From Druceiella hillmani (taxonomy: Eukaryota; Arthropoda; Insecta; Lepidoptera; Hepialidae): 64,000 nt of DNA. Below, one piece after another: positions 48,413 to 60,284 of the stretch. How positions within the stretch are numbered: position 1 is the first letter of the stretch; the number at the start of each line of letters is the position of its first letter. The stretch lies in NCBI GenBank assembly GCA_039881145.1, contig JAYKKI010000060.1, positions 8,952,501 to 9,016,500 on the forward strand, read 5' to 3'. The notes under the pieces were generated by a model. That model was not told where the DNA came from. It ran no database searches and saw nothing but the letters and a program-made list of their open reading frames with translations. The translations under genes and the position numbers were made by a program.

Positions 48413-50014
48413 ATTAAACCGAGGGTTGCGTTATTTGTTAAGTTAAAATATACCCTTTCTTAATAAGTACCCAAAATTTCAAAGCCTATAATGTGACATG
48501 TTCTCGCTATATTTACATCAGTTCAACATATTCTACGTAGTTCCTTAATTGTTAATATACTAAGATATCTATTGCAGTACATCTTCGACTTTATGATGTT
48601 TGAAACATTTGAAGCGGAACATTCTTCAGCCAATCTGGTACGTTTAATATGTTTGAAGCACGATATTGTTGGACGGTTGAGAGTTGAAAAAAGTGTTAAT
48701 TGCGAAACAGACTTTTGCACAAATATGTAGTATATTATGGTGGTATTTTTATATGTACTATGCTACATTATAATAAAATGTCAAACATTAAATTTGTGTA
48801 AATTTATGATTAGATTGTGTTTTTCCGATAATGCAAATTTGGCAGTGAAATTTCTTTTTTGCTTTAATTTTTAAATTTATTTCAGAGCATAGTAACAGCT
48901 CAGAAATGCGCATTTCCAATGAAATTTACTATCAAAGGTATTTCATTTTTCTTAAATTTTTAATCCACATTATAAAGTGTAAAGGGTCAATTTATATGCA
49001 TCGAAAACGGTTAAAATTATAATGATATTTACTGTTAGGGGGATTCATACATTGAACTAAACATCGTTACTTTTCTCCACGCATTTTTTAACTTTAAAAC
49101 AGTTATCGTGGATTATCTATAAAATATAAATCAAATTCTTCACGTACTTTCTCCATACTTTTTAATGACCTTCAGTACATACTTCCACCATACATATTTA
49201 TTACAAGATAAGCCTTGCCACCGTTCTTCATAACAGCCCTCAGACCTGCAAATTTTCCTCCGACTACGTTGACATTATTAACATTTAAGTTGCAGGGTAA
49301 TAACCATTTCTTTAAGGGTCATCTCAGTCACTTGTCTGGGAGGAAATTTACATAAATACGCGGGTAATATTTAAGTTCGGTTTTGCAATACATAACATCG
49401 TGCACTATCATTTACACCGTCGTGAGAATAGCGATGCTGTCGATTTTCAATAGTTTTTGAGATTTCAGGTATGTGACTCAAGAATGGTTTAGTGAATTTT
49501 GATAAGGCTGTTAGTTCTTGAATTTAAAAAATGGACGGAATAAGATATGAAAAGCAGAATTTCAACAATATTTTTAGAAAATTGCCCATTTAATATTTTT
49601 CTAAATTGACTATTTTGTATAAGCATTTATACATATGCATCTTTATATCTATACACCCGTAACAACATATTTATTTAACAGCCGTATTAAGTTCTGGAAA
49701 CTCGATGTGTTTATTTGTTTCAATATCCAGAAAGTTTTTCACAACTGGAGAAAAATAAGTTTAGTTAGATCAGAACAAAGGATATTATGTTTTGAAAAAT
49801 CTACTAAATACAATGCATATTGCATTATTTACAGTCAAAATAATTTGTTATATGTGTGTGTAACTACCAAGTTTCAACAATCGTCGATTTTAAGGACGTT
49901 TTTACGTCAACAGGAAAATTGCACCCAAATGTCCCGCCCAAATAAGCGACAATTTCTGTAGAAGTAACTTCAAACCAGCAAAAATACACATAGCGCCGAT
50001 GTATTGACCTCCTA
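48413..50014. other. no gene seen
   Basis: The frames at 48523-48720 and 49635-49961 show no domain or signal I recognise. Confidence 0.4.
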
Positions 50015-50029
50015 TGTATATATATATAA

Positions 50030-50066
<37 letters not shown>
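50015..50066. repeat. (TA)n microsatellite
   Basis: TA run with a few substitutions. It creates the YIYIYI stretches in the minus-strand frames. Confidence 0.9.
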
Positions 50067-50067
<1 letters not shown>

Positions 50068-50740
50068 CCCATGGCAATCTCGAAAATATAAGCTACTATT
50101 TTTTGCATGAATATCTAAAACACTTATCAACACGCTCTGTTTTATTATATTAGTAGGATGATATAAAGATACGAGCATCAATAGAATCACTTTCATGGCA
50201 GGTGGACATTGTTACAATAAATAAAAATTACAAACAAAATTAATTATTATTTATAAATAGTAATATGCAAATATATTAGTTATCAACTATATTGTACGAA
50301 ATAAAATTTATTTCTTCCCATAATTTAAAAAAGTAAAAAATGCTTTAAAATTTCTTTATTTCAGCCACTGAGGGTTATATTTTGTTTTTTTTTTCATTGA
50401 TTTAATAATCACGATAAGTTTCAAATGAAAAGGCTTTGAAAAACCACTTCAAAAACTTCTAAACAACAAATGCTTTATAACAAGTACCAAATTTGTTTCT
50501 AATTTGGTTTCTATACGTTTGTGTGATATTTTTTCATCTTTATGGGCAAAGCTTGTTCAGTATTTGATCGTTTGTCAAGTACTTTACTTTGTGTAGGCAG
50601 GAATTTATTTCGTTTATATTCAAAAGGCCTAATGAAAAGAATCTACTAAAGAACTATTTTTGTAGCGTGAAAACGCAGTGATTATATATAAATAATGATG
50701 CTCAAAAAAAAAGGGTGCGTGTACTTATGTACGCGCGTGA

Positions 50741-51143
50741 GAAGTTATACTTCTTTGGCATCATTAAATAATACATACGGATAGATAACCTCAATTATAT
50801 TGGAGCACTTGAAAAAGTCTATAAACACAATTTTTTCACTAATATTTACGAATAATAAATATATTAATCAAAATATTGAATTTAAATCACTACTGAATAT
50901 AATTTATCAGCACATATATAAATCGCACTTATATAAAACTAAAACACGTGTGTGAATGTAGACACTAGAAACATGTGGATAAATACTATGATATGAAAAC
51001 AGTGAACGGAGGCGACGATGGTGCCAATAGCTTTTGTTTCGAGACTGCAACCGCTGCAACTTCATACTGTAACTTTTGTGTGACGAATCTTAAAATTTCA
51101 CTCTCATAATTTTTTCATAACGCGCCTAAAGAAGTATAACTTC
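50741..51143. mobile_element. possible non-autonomous element with inverted ends
   Basis: GAAGTTATACTTCTTT at 50741-50756 is the exact reverse complement of 51128-51143. GCGCG motifs lie beside both. The middle has a GC-richer patch near 51000-51090. A related pair of ends is at 62969-63136. No target duplication was found. Confidence 0.45.
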
Positions 51144-51202
51144 AAAAATCCCTTTTAATTTGATAAAATGACCAGAATTTTTAGTCGATCCAATTGCTAC
51201 TT

Positions 51203-51286
51203 AAAATTAATTAGTAAATAACTACAAAAGAAAATCTGTTGTAAGAAAAACAGATTTTCTTCTTTAGTTATTTACTAATTAATTTT
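51203..51286. repeat. long hairpin, 38-nt arms
   Basis: Arms 51203-51240 and 51249-51286 pair with two mismatches around an 8-nt loop. Confidence 0.88.
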
Positions 51287-51289
51287 AAT

Positions 51290-52284
51290 TCTTATCGAAT
51301 CTTATTTACACTGGTTGGTTAGATGATCAAACGCTAACAAAAAATACCGTGTAAAATGATATTTTATTTTAACTGAGTTGTTTTGGAATGATATTTTATT
51401 ATTAGTAAGGGGAATGATGTTTATATTTTGTTTCATAAGAAATGTAAGTATAATTAATTAAAAGTGTTTAAAATTACATTTCATACATTAACGATAACGA
51501 AAGAATAATGATTGATGTAAATTTTCATCCTTTAATATATATAAGGCAACTTTTTCATATTTTCAAATTTATTTCGTTATTGCAACGTCATAATGAGACA
51601 TTTGTTCGAGCACATGAGATTCCAGTCGAATATGGGAGCTCGGAAAATTCTAACTTTCTCAATTTTCGCGTGCATGTTTCATATGCAGTTAAAAATGGTT
51701 TTATTATACAAACAATTTTCCATATATGCCCGCTTAAAGATTCAGCAACCAACAATCTATTTTGCTTAAGTGACGCTCCAGTTTTTCAAACTATTTATTT
51801 TTTAAATTCTATTTTCAAAAGAGTCAATTAAATTAGGATGAAAAATATTTTTAATTTTAAATCAAGAAGAATATTATATATCTAAAGTTATCTAAAAAGC
51901 CAGTGAGTTAAATTGTATTTCCAAAGAGTTTTTTTATGAACCATGATTAAAAGTCATTTATATATAGAATTGGAAATAAAAACTCAAATTGCTCATGCAA
52001 TAAGGAAACTAGTGGAGAATAATAAGCAAACAAGTAGAAGTTGTTTATAGATTTTCTATAATAATGACAATGAAAAATGTACTGTTAATAGAATTTGGAA
52101 AGACGAGTGGACAAAGGACCGGAGAAGAAAATTAAACAACAAGACAGGAATATCAGTTGAAAATGAGTAAAATTCTAAATATATTAAAGATTTAAAAATA
52201 GGCGAGAAGGTTTAGTGTTTTAGGAGTTGAAACAAAAATTTGTGGTTGATAAATGATGGAGGACTAGATTAAATAGTGGAGGTA
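51290..52284. other. no gene seen
   Basis: The frame 51508-51831 (107 codons) shows no signal peptide, domain or family motif. It is left unannotated as a gene. Confidence 0.35.
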
Positions 52285-52500
52285 TTAATAGTTTCAAACG
52301 CCTTATAAACACACAGCTTTGTGAAAAAGTAGTAGGGGAAACGTAAGAATTTTGGTATCAATAGTTTCAAACGCCATATAAACACACAGTTTTGTGAAAA
52401 AGTAGCAGAGGACACATAAGAATTTTTATATCAAAAGTTTCAAACGCCTTTTTGAAAAAGTTGCGAAGGAAAAATAAGAATTTTGATAGCAAGATTCTAT
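52285..52500. repeat. 73-bp tandem repeat, 3 copies
   Basis: AGTTTCAAACGCC recurs at about 52290, 52363 and 52436. The last copy has lost about 16 bp. Confidence 0.85.
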
Positions 52501-52859
52501 ATAACTATTAATAATATTTTTAGGTATGAGTTAAAAAATTGTACATAATAGTATCTATACTACATATATTGCTTACATAACTTAGCTTTGGCAGGCGGCT
52601 TTGTTCGCTTGATACTTAAGCAGATCCCCTCCGTTTTCTTACACCTCATACACATAAGAAAACGCTTCATCCACCAGAATGAGCCACCTGGTCGAAACAC
52701 TTAGATACTCAGTATCTGTATCTATACACAAGGATAAATGGTTACATTTTAAATTACTTAGCTATAAATAAAAAAATATAAAGTACATAGGAACTTTTGT
52801 AGCTAAATTTTTGCAACTAGCCAATAGTGAAATGTAGAAGAATTCATAAGCGTTCTAAT

Positions 52860-53290
52860 AAACATCCACGGATATCATGTTCAACAACAATATTTATTTA
52901 TCATTAGATTGCTCTTAAGGATTATCTATTGAGGATATATTGTCTCAAAATAAACATCCATATATATGTTTATTTTGAGACAATATATCCTCAATAGATA
53001 TCCTCCTCAATATATATATATATATATATATACAAACATCCATAGATGTCACGATCGGCAACAATATTTTATTTATCATCAGATCGCTTTTATGGTTTAC
53101 CTTTTGACCATATATCATCTCATAATAAACATCCTTGAATGTGATATTCAGCAATAATATTTTTTCATCATTAAAAAGATTTTATGCATTACCTATTGAC
53201 GATAGATGTATATCGTTTCAAAATAATTATTTGTGATTATCACGTTCGACACTTTTATGTTATTTGTCATTAGAACGCTTTTTGTGTGTT
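52860..53290. repeat. ~125-bp diverged tandem repeat with embedded 34-bp hairpin
   Basis: AAACATCCA...CAACAATATTT and ATCATTAGATCGCTTTT-type blocks recur near 52860, 53035, 53128 and 53220. Within it, arms 52924-52957 and 52966-52999 form a perfect 34-bp hairpin with an 8-nt loop. A short TA microsatellite follows at about 53010-53031. Confidence 0.75.
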
Positions 53291-53754
53291 ACGTACTGAC
53301 TATAAATTTATATCGTCGGGAACTTTTCCTGTAGCTTGGGGCAGCGCATTCAGTTTTTCGTGCGCGAGTTTAATTTTTGTTTAGGGTTTATATTCACTAC
53401 CATGCTTTTGTAAATGATGCATATTATATATATTTTATATTTTTGGCGTAGTTAAATATTCCTAATATTTTCTATCTTGAAATGTTATTATCTGCTTGCA
53501 AATTTTCATTATGATCTATTGAGACATTTAAACGTGAAAGAAACACAAACAAACAAATATACAGGCAGCGTTTCACTTCATGTATGTTTGTGGGGACAGC
53601 ATTTACAGTTTTATTTTATCTTCTCTTACAAAAGTATATGAACTGCTATCACTATTATATTTACGTAAAGTGGAATAAAATATTTTATACATTTAGCGGA
53701 GTCATCACTTTTTTCACCATTTGGTATGAACCTATATCAAAGGTTTAAACATAA

Positions 53755-54000
53755 AGGTACACGCACAACGCACATAAATGGCACACGCACACGCACACAC
53801 ACACGTATATATGTACATATTTATATATATATATATATATACATACACACACACACATATGTATATATATATATATATATATATACATATATACATATGT
53901 ACATACACACATACACACACACACACACATACATATGTGTGTATGTGTGTGTGTGCGAGCGTGCGTTTTTGTGTGTGTGTGTATGTATGTATATATACAG
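53755..54000. repeat. compound CA/TA/TG microsatellite
   Basis: Blocks of (CA)n, (TA)n, (CA)n, then (TG)n follow each other. The CA block at about 53900-53930 can pair with the TG block at about 53934-53955. Long peptides of Y, I, H, T, C and V in the frames here are artefacts. Confidence 0.92.
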
Positions 54001-54557
54001 TGTCGTAAATCGATAATTATTGCTTACTCACTAAGTGTTGTTGAATAATTCAATAATTTCGCTAATTTTTATTATTTGTGTCTTCGTAAAGCAATCATTC
54101 AATCACGCAATACAAAGTATGACATGTTACTTTTTACATAAATCGCGGAAAGTGACATGTCTATAGTTTTGTATTTCATTTTTTATCAAGTTAGCGTGCT
54201 ATACGGTCGGTGCTCTCTTCAAAGCCGTACGTAGTATGCAACTTTCATCGACTTAAGCGTAAAATACATATTCTGTAATGGATTCGGTTGCAAAATGAAT
54301 TAAAATTTAAATACGACTTTGCTCATTTTTAATTCGTTTAGTTGGTTTAGTCTTTTGACTCTTTTGTCATACTTAGTGATGAACACTTTTTGTCAGCAGT
54401 TTTTTTTAAATTTTTGTTCTAAATCTAATCTGCAATGTGATAAATCTGTGTTGAATTTTCTATTTAAAATTATGCTAAAATAATGACATTGGTTTTCTAT
54501 AACCCAACTTATTAGGGATACTTTTCAAAAACTCATAGATACTTTAAAAAAAATTGT

Positions 54558-54811
54558 AACAAGTATCTCTTCTTCTTCGTCGCATCTTCAGTCGTGCTCG
54601 TCTTGAAGTGCCTTCTACCAAGCTACTTTCATGCTATTCTGCTTCCTTGTAACAGGGAGTTCCGTTATGATCTTAATTTAATCTGACCAGCGAAGAGGGC
54701 CAAAGATATCGCTGCCGGTATGTCTTTGGCCCTCTGTATTCCTCACAACAATCAGTTTATCTAAGTTATCTGGCTGTCTACGAACTATAAAGCCAAAGTA
54801 ATCGAGAATTC
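54558..54811 (-). pseudogene. LINE C-terminal fragment
   Basis: Read on the minus strand: LDYFGFIVRRQPDNLDKLIV, an NTEGQ turn, then GPLRWSD, a stop and IK, ending in an acidic EEEE run. The pattern FGHIxRxxxDNLxKLIVxGxxEG...RWSDQIK is a common tail of insect LINE proteins. Several stops interrupt it. A 13-bp inverted pair (54694-54706 and 54723-54735) sits inside. Confidence 0.7.
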
Positions 54812-55029
54812 CTTGCTAACATATGATCGATAAAGAGTACATCATACGATATTTTGAATTGTAAGTGAGACAAGAGCTACCTGGGTAGAAAAACGTGATC
54901 TACTTGCTGCTGCTTTAGAGCATAAATGGTGGTAAATATCGTTTTACTCCTAGCGTTTTCTAAACTTTGGTATGCAGTAAATGTTAAAAAAAATCTTTAT
55001 TGTTCCATCAATATCTAGATCAAGCATAA

Positions 55030-55460
55030 TTAAATAAAAATCACTTACCTTGTTCTATTTCACAGCAAAATGTAAGAAACAGCCATAAACTATTCTTTGC
55101 ACTATTTCACAGTTTTTGCAGTATTTTAACTACAGACTTGTTAAGCTTATTTAAAATATATGAAAGAACCACTATCACTCCTTGTTCTATTTCATAGTTT
55201 TTGCCATATTTTGAGAACAGGTTTGCTGATCGTATACAAAATACAGGAAAAAGCCATTAATCACTCCTTTTTCTATTTCATCATTTTTGTAATATTTGGA
55301 GAATAGTTTCGTAGAGCGTATTCATTTGAACAACACGTCTGTTGAACACATTAAAAATGTAAGAAGTAGCCATAAAGCACTTCTAGTTCTATTTCAAAGC
55401 TTTTGAAATATTTGAAGAACATATTTGTTGAGCATATTCAAAACGTAAGAAAGAACCATA
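55030..55460. repeat. ~100-bp diverged tandem repeat, 4 copies
   Basis: TTGTTCTATTTCA...TTTTTG, then ATATTTTGAGAACA, then ATGTAAGAAA.AGCCATAAA blocks recur near 55050, 55180, 55270 and 55385. Confidence 0.75.
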
Positions 55461-55936
55461 AACCAATTTAGCTTAGAGCAATTATAAGATACTCCAAAAC
55501 CGAGGAATATGTGAACAGTGATCAAATTCCAATTGAAGGCACACAAAAGGCACTCTGTTATTAATATGGCTTTATTTTATATACCGCAAGTACCAATCGA
55601 TGTTATGAAATTCTCTTCGAACTTTATAACCTATTTCAACCCGAATGCGTAGTATAAGTGTTAACAGTTAGTGAAGGATAAGTGTTAACATTTATAAGCA
55701 CGTGAGATAGAAATTTATAAATTATTAATTAAGCCGTAGTTTTTAGAGAACTTATTGAGATATTAGAAGAGAGATTATGATACAAAAACTGAATAAGAAA
55801 AGGTAGTTAAAATGACGAAAAATAAAATTTTATGAAAATAAATTGAATTTGATTCTTGCCTAAGATGTTAAGATGTTTTGGTAAATAATATTATTTTCAA
55901 TGTACCGTAATTTATTTCCGTAATTGTTGTAATTAT

Positions 55937-56115
55937 CGTCACCATGGTGTGTTGGGTTGATCGTAAAATATACCGCCGTTGAGTGCGCGGAGCACCGCGG
56001 GGACTCGGGTTCGATTCATCAAGCGGGCTGGAAAAAATCCAGCCTTTCGAGGCTCTGGCAAACATTTTTCCATATGGGTCTTCTTCATCTCACTTGGACA
56101 CGACAACAACAACAA
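55937..56115 (+). mobile_element. tRNA-derived SINE, second type, with target duplications
   Basis: The head (GTCACCATGGTGTGTTGGGT, B-box GGTTCGATTCA at 56008-56018) is related to the other two SINEs, but the body (GCTGGAAAAAATCCAGCC, TTTCGAGGCTCTGGCAAAC) and the CAA-repeat tail differ. A 10-bp repeat TTGTAATTAT flanks it (55927-55936 and 56116-56125). The minus-strand frame 55868-56065 is an antisense artefact. Confidence 0.85.
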
Positions 56116-56147
56116 TTGTAATTATTTACATAATTTTCGTTAAGAAT

Positions 56148-56275
56148 CTTAGTGCAGTTTTTTTCCTTTCAAATCTTAGTGCAGTTTTTTTCATTTCATA
56201 TCTTAATGTAGTTTTTTCATTTCATATCTCAGTGCAGTTTTTTTCATTTCATATCTTAGTGCAGTTTTTCTATCT
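56148..56275. repeat. ~30-bp tandem repeat, 5 copies
   Basis: CTTAGTGCAGTTTTTTTC plus ATTTCATAT repeats with small length changes. The open frame over it is low-complexity. Confidence 0.88.
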
Positions 56276-56339
56276 TTTGTTTTTATACTTTTTAGAATTT
56301 CATTTTGCGATATTTTTTTTCTCGATCATATAGTTTATA

Positions 56340-57520
56340 AAGGTAGCTTCAGGGTTTACGAATATTCCACGATATATCTTTTCTTGTATTTTGGTTTCGT
56401 GACTAGATTATATTTTTCCAAGTTTTTTAGAACTATTTCTTTTAAAATATATTACAGATTTTTTTGTAAACATTTTTTTTCTTCATAATTATTTCTTTTT
56501 ATTTGTTTTGTATAAATTTATGAAATATATATCTTATGATATGTACATTATATAGAAATAAAAAAAATAAACATGATAATCTTAACAGTTTTAGATACAT
56601 TCTAAATAATCTAAGATCTATTCGATTTTTTCCAAAAAATTCGACCATTGAATTAATTTTTAGAAAAACATCTTTAATTTACTGAATTTTTTTACTTTAG
56701 TCTTATTTTTTATTATAGTAACCCTCTGAAATTAAAGTAATTACTGGTTGCCTTTAAATTCTTTAGATAATTTTATTTTTGCAAAACATTTTTGTAGTTA
56801 AAGCGTAAATCATTTAAAGTTGCAATATAATAGTAATTTATTATAATAAAAGCCAAAAATAGATGTTTTCGAATGCCTTAGGAAAAAGTCTTTCCTGTCG
56901 TAGTCTGAACCCCCTTAATTTCATCGTTTTGATCTCCTTTCCTCAGTCATGTCATGTCAATATTTTTAAAGTAAAATTTTTTTTTAACTTAGCAAAAAGC
57001 AAGATATGTAATTTATATTTTTTTTCATTATTCACTCATATTTATTACCTTTTTATATTTTATTATATTTTTTGCTTTTTAGTTGTATTTAATTTTCTAA
57101 GCGTGGCATAAGTACAGATTAATGATAAGTTTGATAGTTTTTTACATTATCAATTTCTCACATTTATATATCGTGGCAGAAGGGAAGATATTTCTCACAA
57201 AGCAATAAGTTCGCCAATTGTAGGTAAATAGATATTTTGATTGTGTATCGAAATTTTCAAATAAATACATAAATCCATTCAGTTAAGGTTACAGAAATAT
57301 ATGACGAAAGCAACGCGGCTGAAGTGGGGATAATGCGCCACACTGCAGTCAAGCGATGAAAGTGTGAAGGTAGACTTCCAGCATGTCATCAACGTACCTT
57401 GGTAATTATATTGTTTTCATTTTAATAAATGCTGTCAAAATGACATAAACGTTGAGTTGGTGCAGTGCAGCTAATCATTTATCCCTGTAAAGTTATTTTT
57501 AATACTAATACTAAAATACT
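56340..57520. other. no gene seen
   Basis: T-rich on the plus strand. The frame 56863-57111 is Phe-rich and composition-driven. Confidence 0.4.
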
Positions 57521-57524
57521 AGCG

Positions 57525-58100
57525 TGACCCGTGCGAAGTCTTCGCATTATATCAATTTGCGTGGTAGATTATAAATATTTACACATGAGAAAATGAACTC
57601 ACAGCTGTCATATTAGTTACAACAGAGTGTTTAGAGTCAATTTAATAAATCAAAATTGATTGCAGGTATTCAATTCATTTCTAATTTTGCACACTGCTTA
57701 TTAAGTTTTTATTCCATTATGAAGCTCAGATGACAGATCAAACAAATATTTTACTAAAATTGACATATAGAGGCGCAAGTATCAAAAGCACTGAGCTAAA
57801 GCGCCACTTTATTTATACGTGAGTGGATTTGAAATTAAACAAAAATTTTACCGACCGTCAATCATATTGACGTTGAGCCGTTAGATGGCAGCATTGCTGT
57901 TTTGTGTATATAATTTTAATAATTAATTAATTTGCAAAAACAATAGCAATAATAAATTTTTTAGTTGTGGATGCCTGTAGAGCAAGCAATTATCTATAAA
58001 ATGATATATAATTTATGTGGATTAGTTGTGAGGTTTTTTCTAAAAAGGGAGAGTAACATCTTAACCTTAGCGTATGAATATATATGATGATGATGATAAT
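57525..58100 (+). mobile_element. dispersed element G, copy 2 (longer)
   Basis: It starts ACTAGCGTGACCCGTGCGAA and ends ATATATGATGATGATGAT. It matches copy 1 (28935-29340, minus) almost base for base from ATTCCATTATGAAGCTCAG to the tail. About 155 bp after CTTCGCATTAT are extra here. There is no open frame. The simple-repeat 3' tail suggests a retroelement. Confidence 0.8.
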
Positions 58101-58574
58101 TTTCACAAGATAGAAAGCGTCAATATATTTTAACTAGCAGTTATTGAAGCTTCGTTTGCATAAAACCAAATTTTTGAACAAGTGCTGAATATATCATAAA
58201 AAAATGTTTATTATATTTATTTCTTGTTCAAAGAAGAAAACAAACTTATAAAAGATCCTTTCCTGCCATGACTAAAAATTTGCAGTATAAGTTACAGAGC
58301 ACGCTCGCAAAGTTTAATAACAATAGGTCGAAATCTTTATGTAACAGAGGAGGAGTTTACAACGACTAGATATCTTTGTTTTGAATCGTAGATAAACAGA
58401 CAAAGAAAGTAAATTGGCAATTATACTATTTTATGACTGTCCATGGAAATAAAAGAACACACCCTGCAATTACATTAAAATTTGTCCAATAATTTTAGAG
58501 TCCAATAACAAATAAGTATTACAACATGGTACTGAAATGCCAATAAATGATATTCATGTTTTACTACTGACTAT

Positions 58575-59055
58575 ATAGAATTTAATTACATTCATGATTA
58601 GGAAAATTTTGTAAAAATAACTGAATTCGCGGGAAAAGTTTGTAAAATATCAATAAGTAATTGTTAATATTATATTACTTACTAAGCAGTGTTTAGTTAT
58701 ATAATTGATTATGAAAATTTCATGATAATAAGTGAATTTGACAAAAAATGTTGTAAAATATAATTCAGTTATATTCATGATTAGGAAAATTTTGTGAAAA
58801 TAACTGAATTCGCGGGAAAAGTTTGTGAAATATCAATAAGTAATTGTTAATATTATATTACTTACTAAGCAGCGTTTAGATTCATAAATTTTATGAAAAT
58901 TTCATGATAATAAGTGAATTTGATAAAAAATATTGTAAAATGTCAATAAGTAATTATTGATATTTTATTACCAATTATTACGTTCATGATTATGAAAATT
59001 TCAGGAACGTTTTAGTTACGTTCATGATTATGAAAATTTCAGGAAAGTTTTATTT
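58575..59055. repeat. 183-bp tandem repeat, about 2.6 copies
   Basis: TTCATGATTAGGAAAATTTT and GAATTCGCGGGAAAAGTTTG recur 183 bp apart. The third unit is partial and ends in a smaller duplicated ~38-bp ACGTTCATGATTATGAAAAT block. Confidence 0.85.
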
Positions 59056-59059
59056 GTTT

Positions 59060-60284
59060 ACAAGTCAAGTCAGTCAGTCTCAGTTTTATTTAAATGAAAG
59101 TGAATTTATTGTTGTTTTTTATTTACTTATCCCTCAAACTCATTTCATTGTAATCGACATGTAGAAAATACACATTACAGTTAAATATAGGAACAAAAGG
59201 TCTCTTGGATATTTTGTGGAACAATTTTCTCCTAAAATTACTGCTGATTTAACTAATATGTAGATGTCAAACAATTATGTATATATAAGTTATAATATTT
59301 AATAATAGCTTGGCGTATATTCTTTAGTCCTAGCTTCTTACATTTTATAAATAAATAAAAGCATTTCTTTTTAAAGCATAGGGACATGAATTATTGAATA
59401 AAAATGTGCACGTCGTAAAATTTAACTAATTTCCCACTGGAAAAGAATGCCAGCAAATTCAATTCGCCTTCCAATGTCTGAAGCGCCTTGTTAATTGAAT
59501 AAATTACAGCTGATCGATGAACGACAAGAGTGAAAACGAAATAGCACAATTAAGTGAAACGTGCGAATAGCGTGCATTCACGTCGTTTGTCATAAATTAA
59601 CTACTAAAAATATCACTGCGTGATGATTTTTATGTAAAATGTTTAACCCGTTATTAAACACTTCGCACTAAGAATCTGTAAGAGGCTTTAATCCATTTGT
59701 AATACATTACTTTGTATCGCGCAGATATCAAGATGAGACTTCAAACTTTACTGTTTATATTTTAAAATGAATCCATTAACAGTGAACATTTGATTCGATG
59801 GTATGGTTTTTTCTCTTTATTGATACAAATTTCCATTAAGTTTCATAATCACATTCCAATTTTGAGACAAGCAGGTGCTTTTGAGGGTTTCTTATTGAAA
59901 ATGGTAATGCTGAAATAAATATAATATATATGTATATCCAGTGTTCGCGTAATTCTGTGTCTATGATAGCCATTTTCTTCTAAGAAATCATAACTATCTG
60001 CATAAAATTGAATACGGTTTTAGAGACAGTTTAATTTGAAATGTTTTTCCAAAATAGTTTTTATCAGTGAAACTTAAAAATTGTACACCGAAAAAAGTTG
60101 CTATTACCGCAATGTTAGCATGAAGTTAAAGCTGTATTAAAGTTATTTATAATTTTTTAGAGAAATTTCTTGCAGGAAAATGCATTTTTGCACCTTTTGG
60201 TAAATTTTGAAAATATGTAAAATATTTTTAGATATGCGTTGATTAACCTTTATTTGCTTTGTCTGCAATATTCGCTTTCATTTA
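59060..60284. other. no gene seen
   Basis: AT-rich with no supported feature. Confidence 0.4.

Noticed and set aside
49635..49961. 108-codon plus-strand frame
   Set aside because: No signal peptide, domain or compositional shift; the length is compatible with chance.
55868..56065. Minus-strand 65-codon frame
   Set aside because: Antisense of the third SINE.
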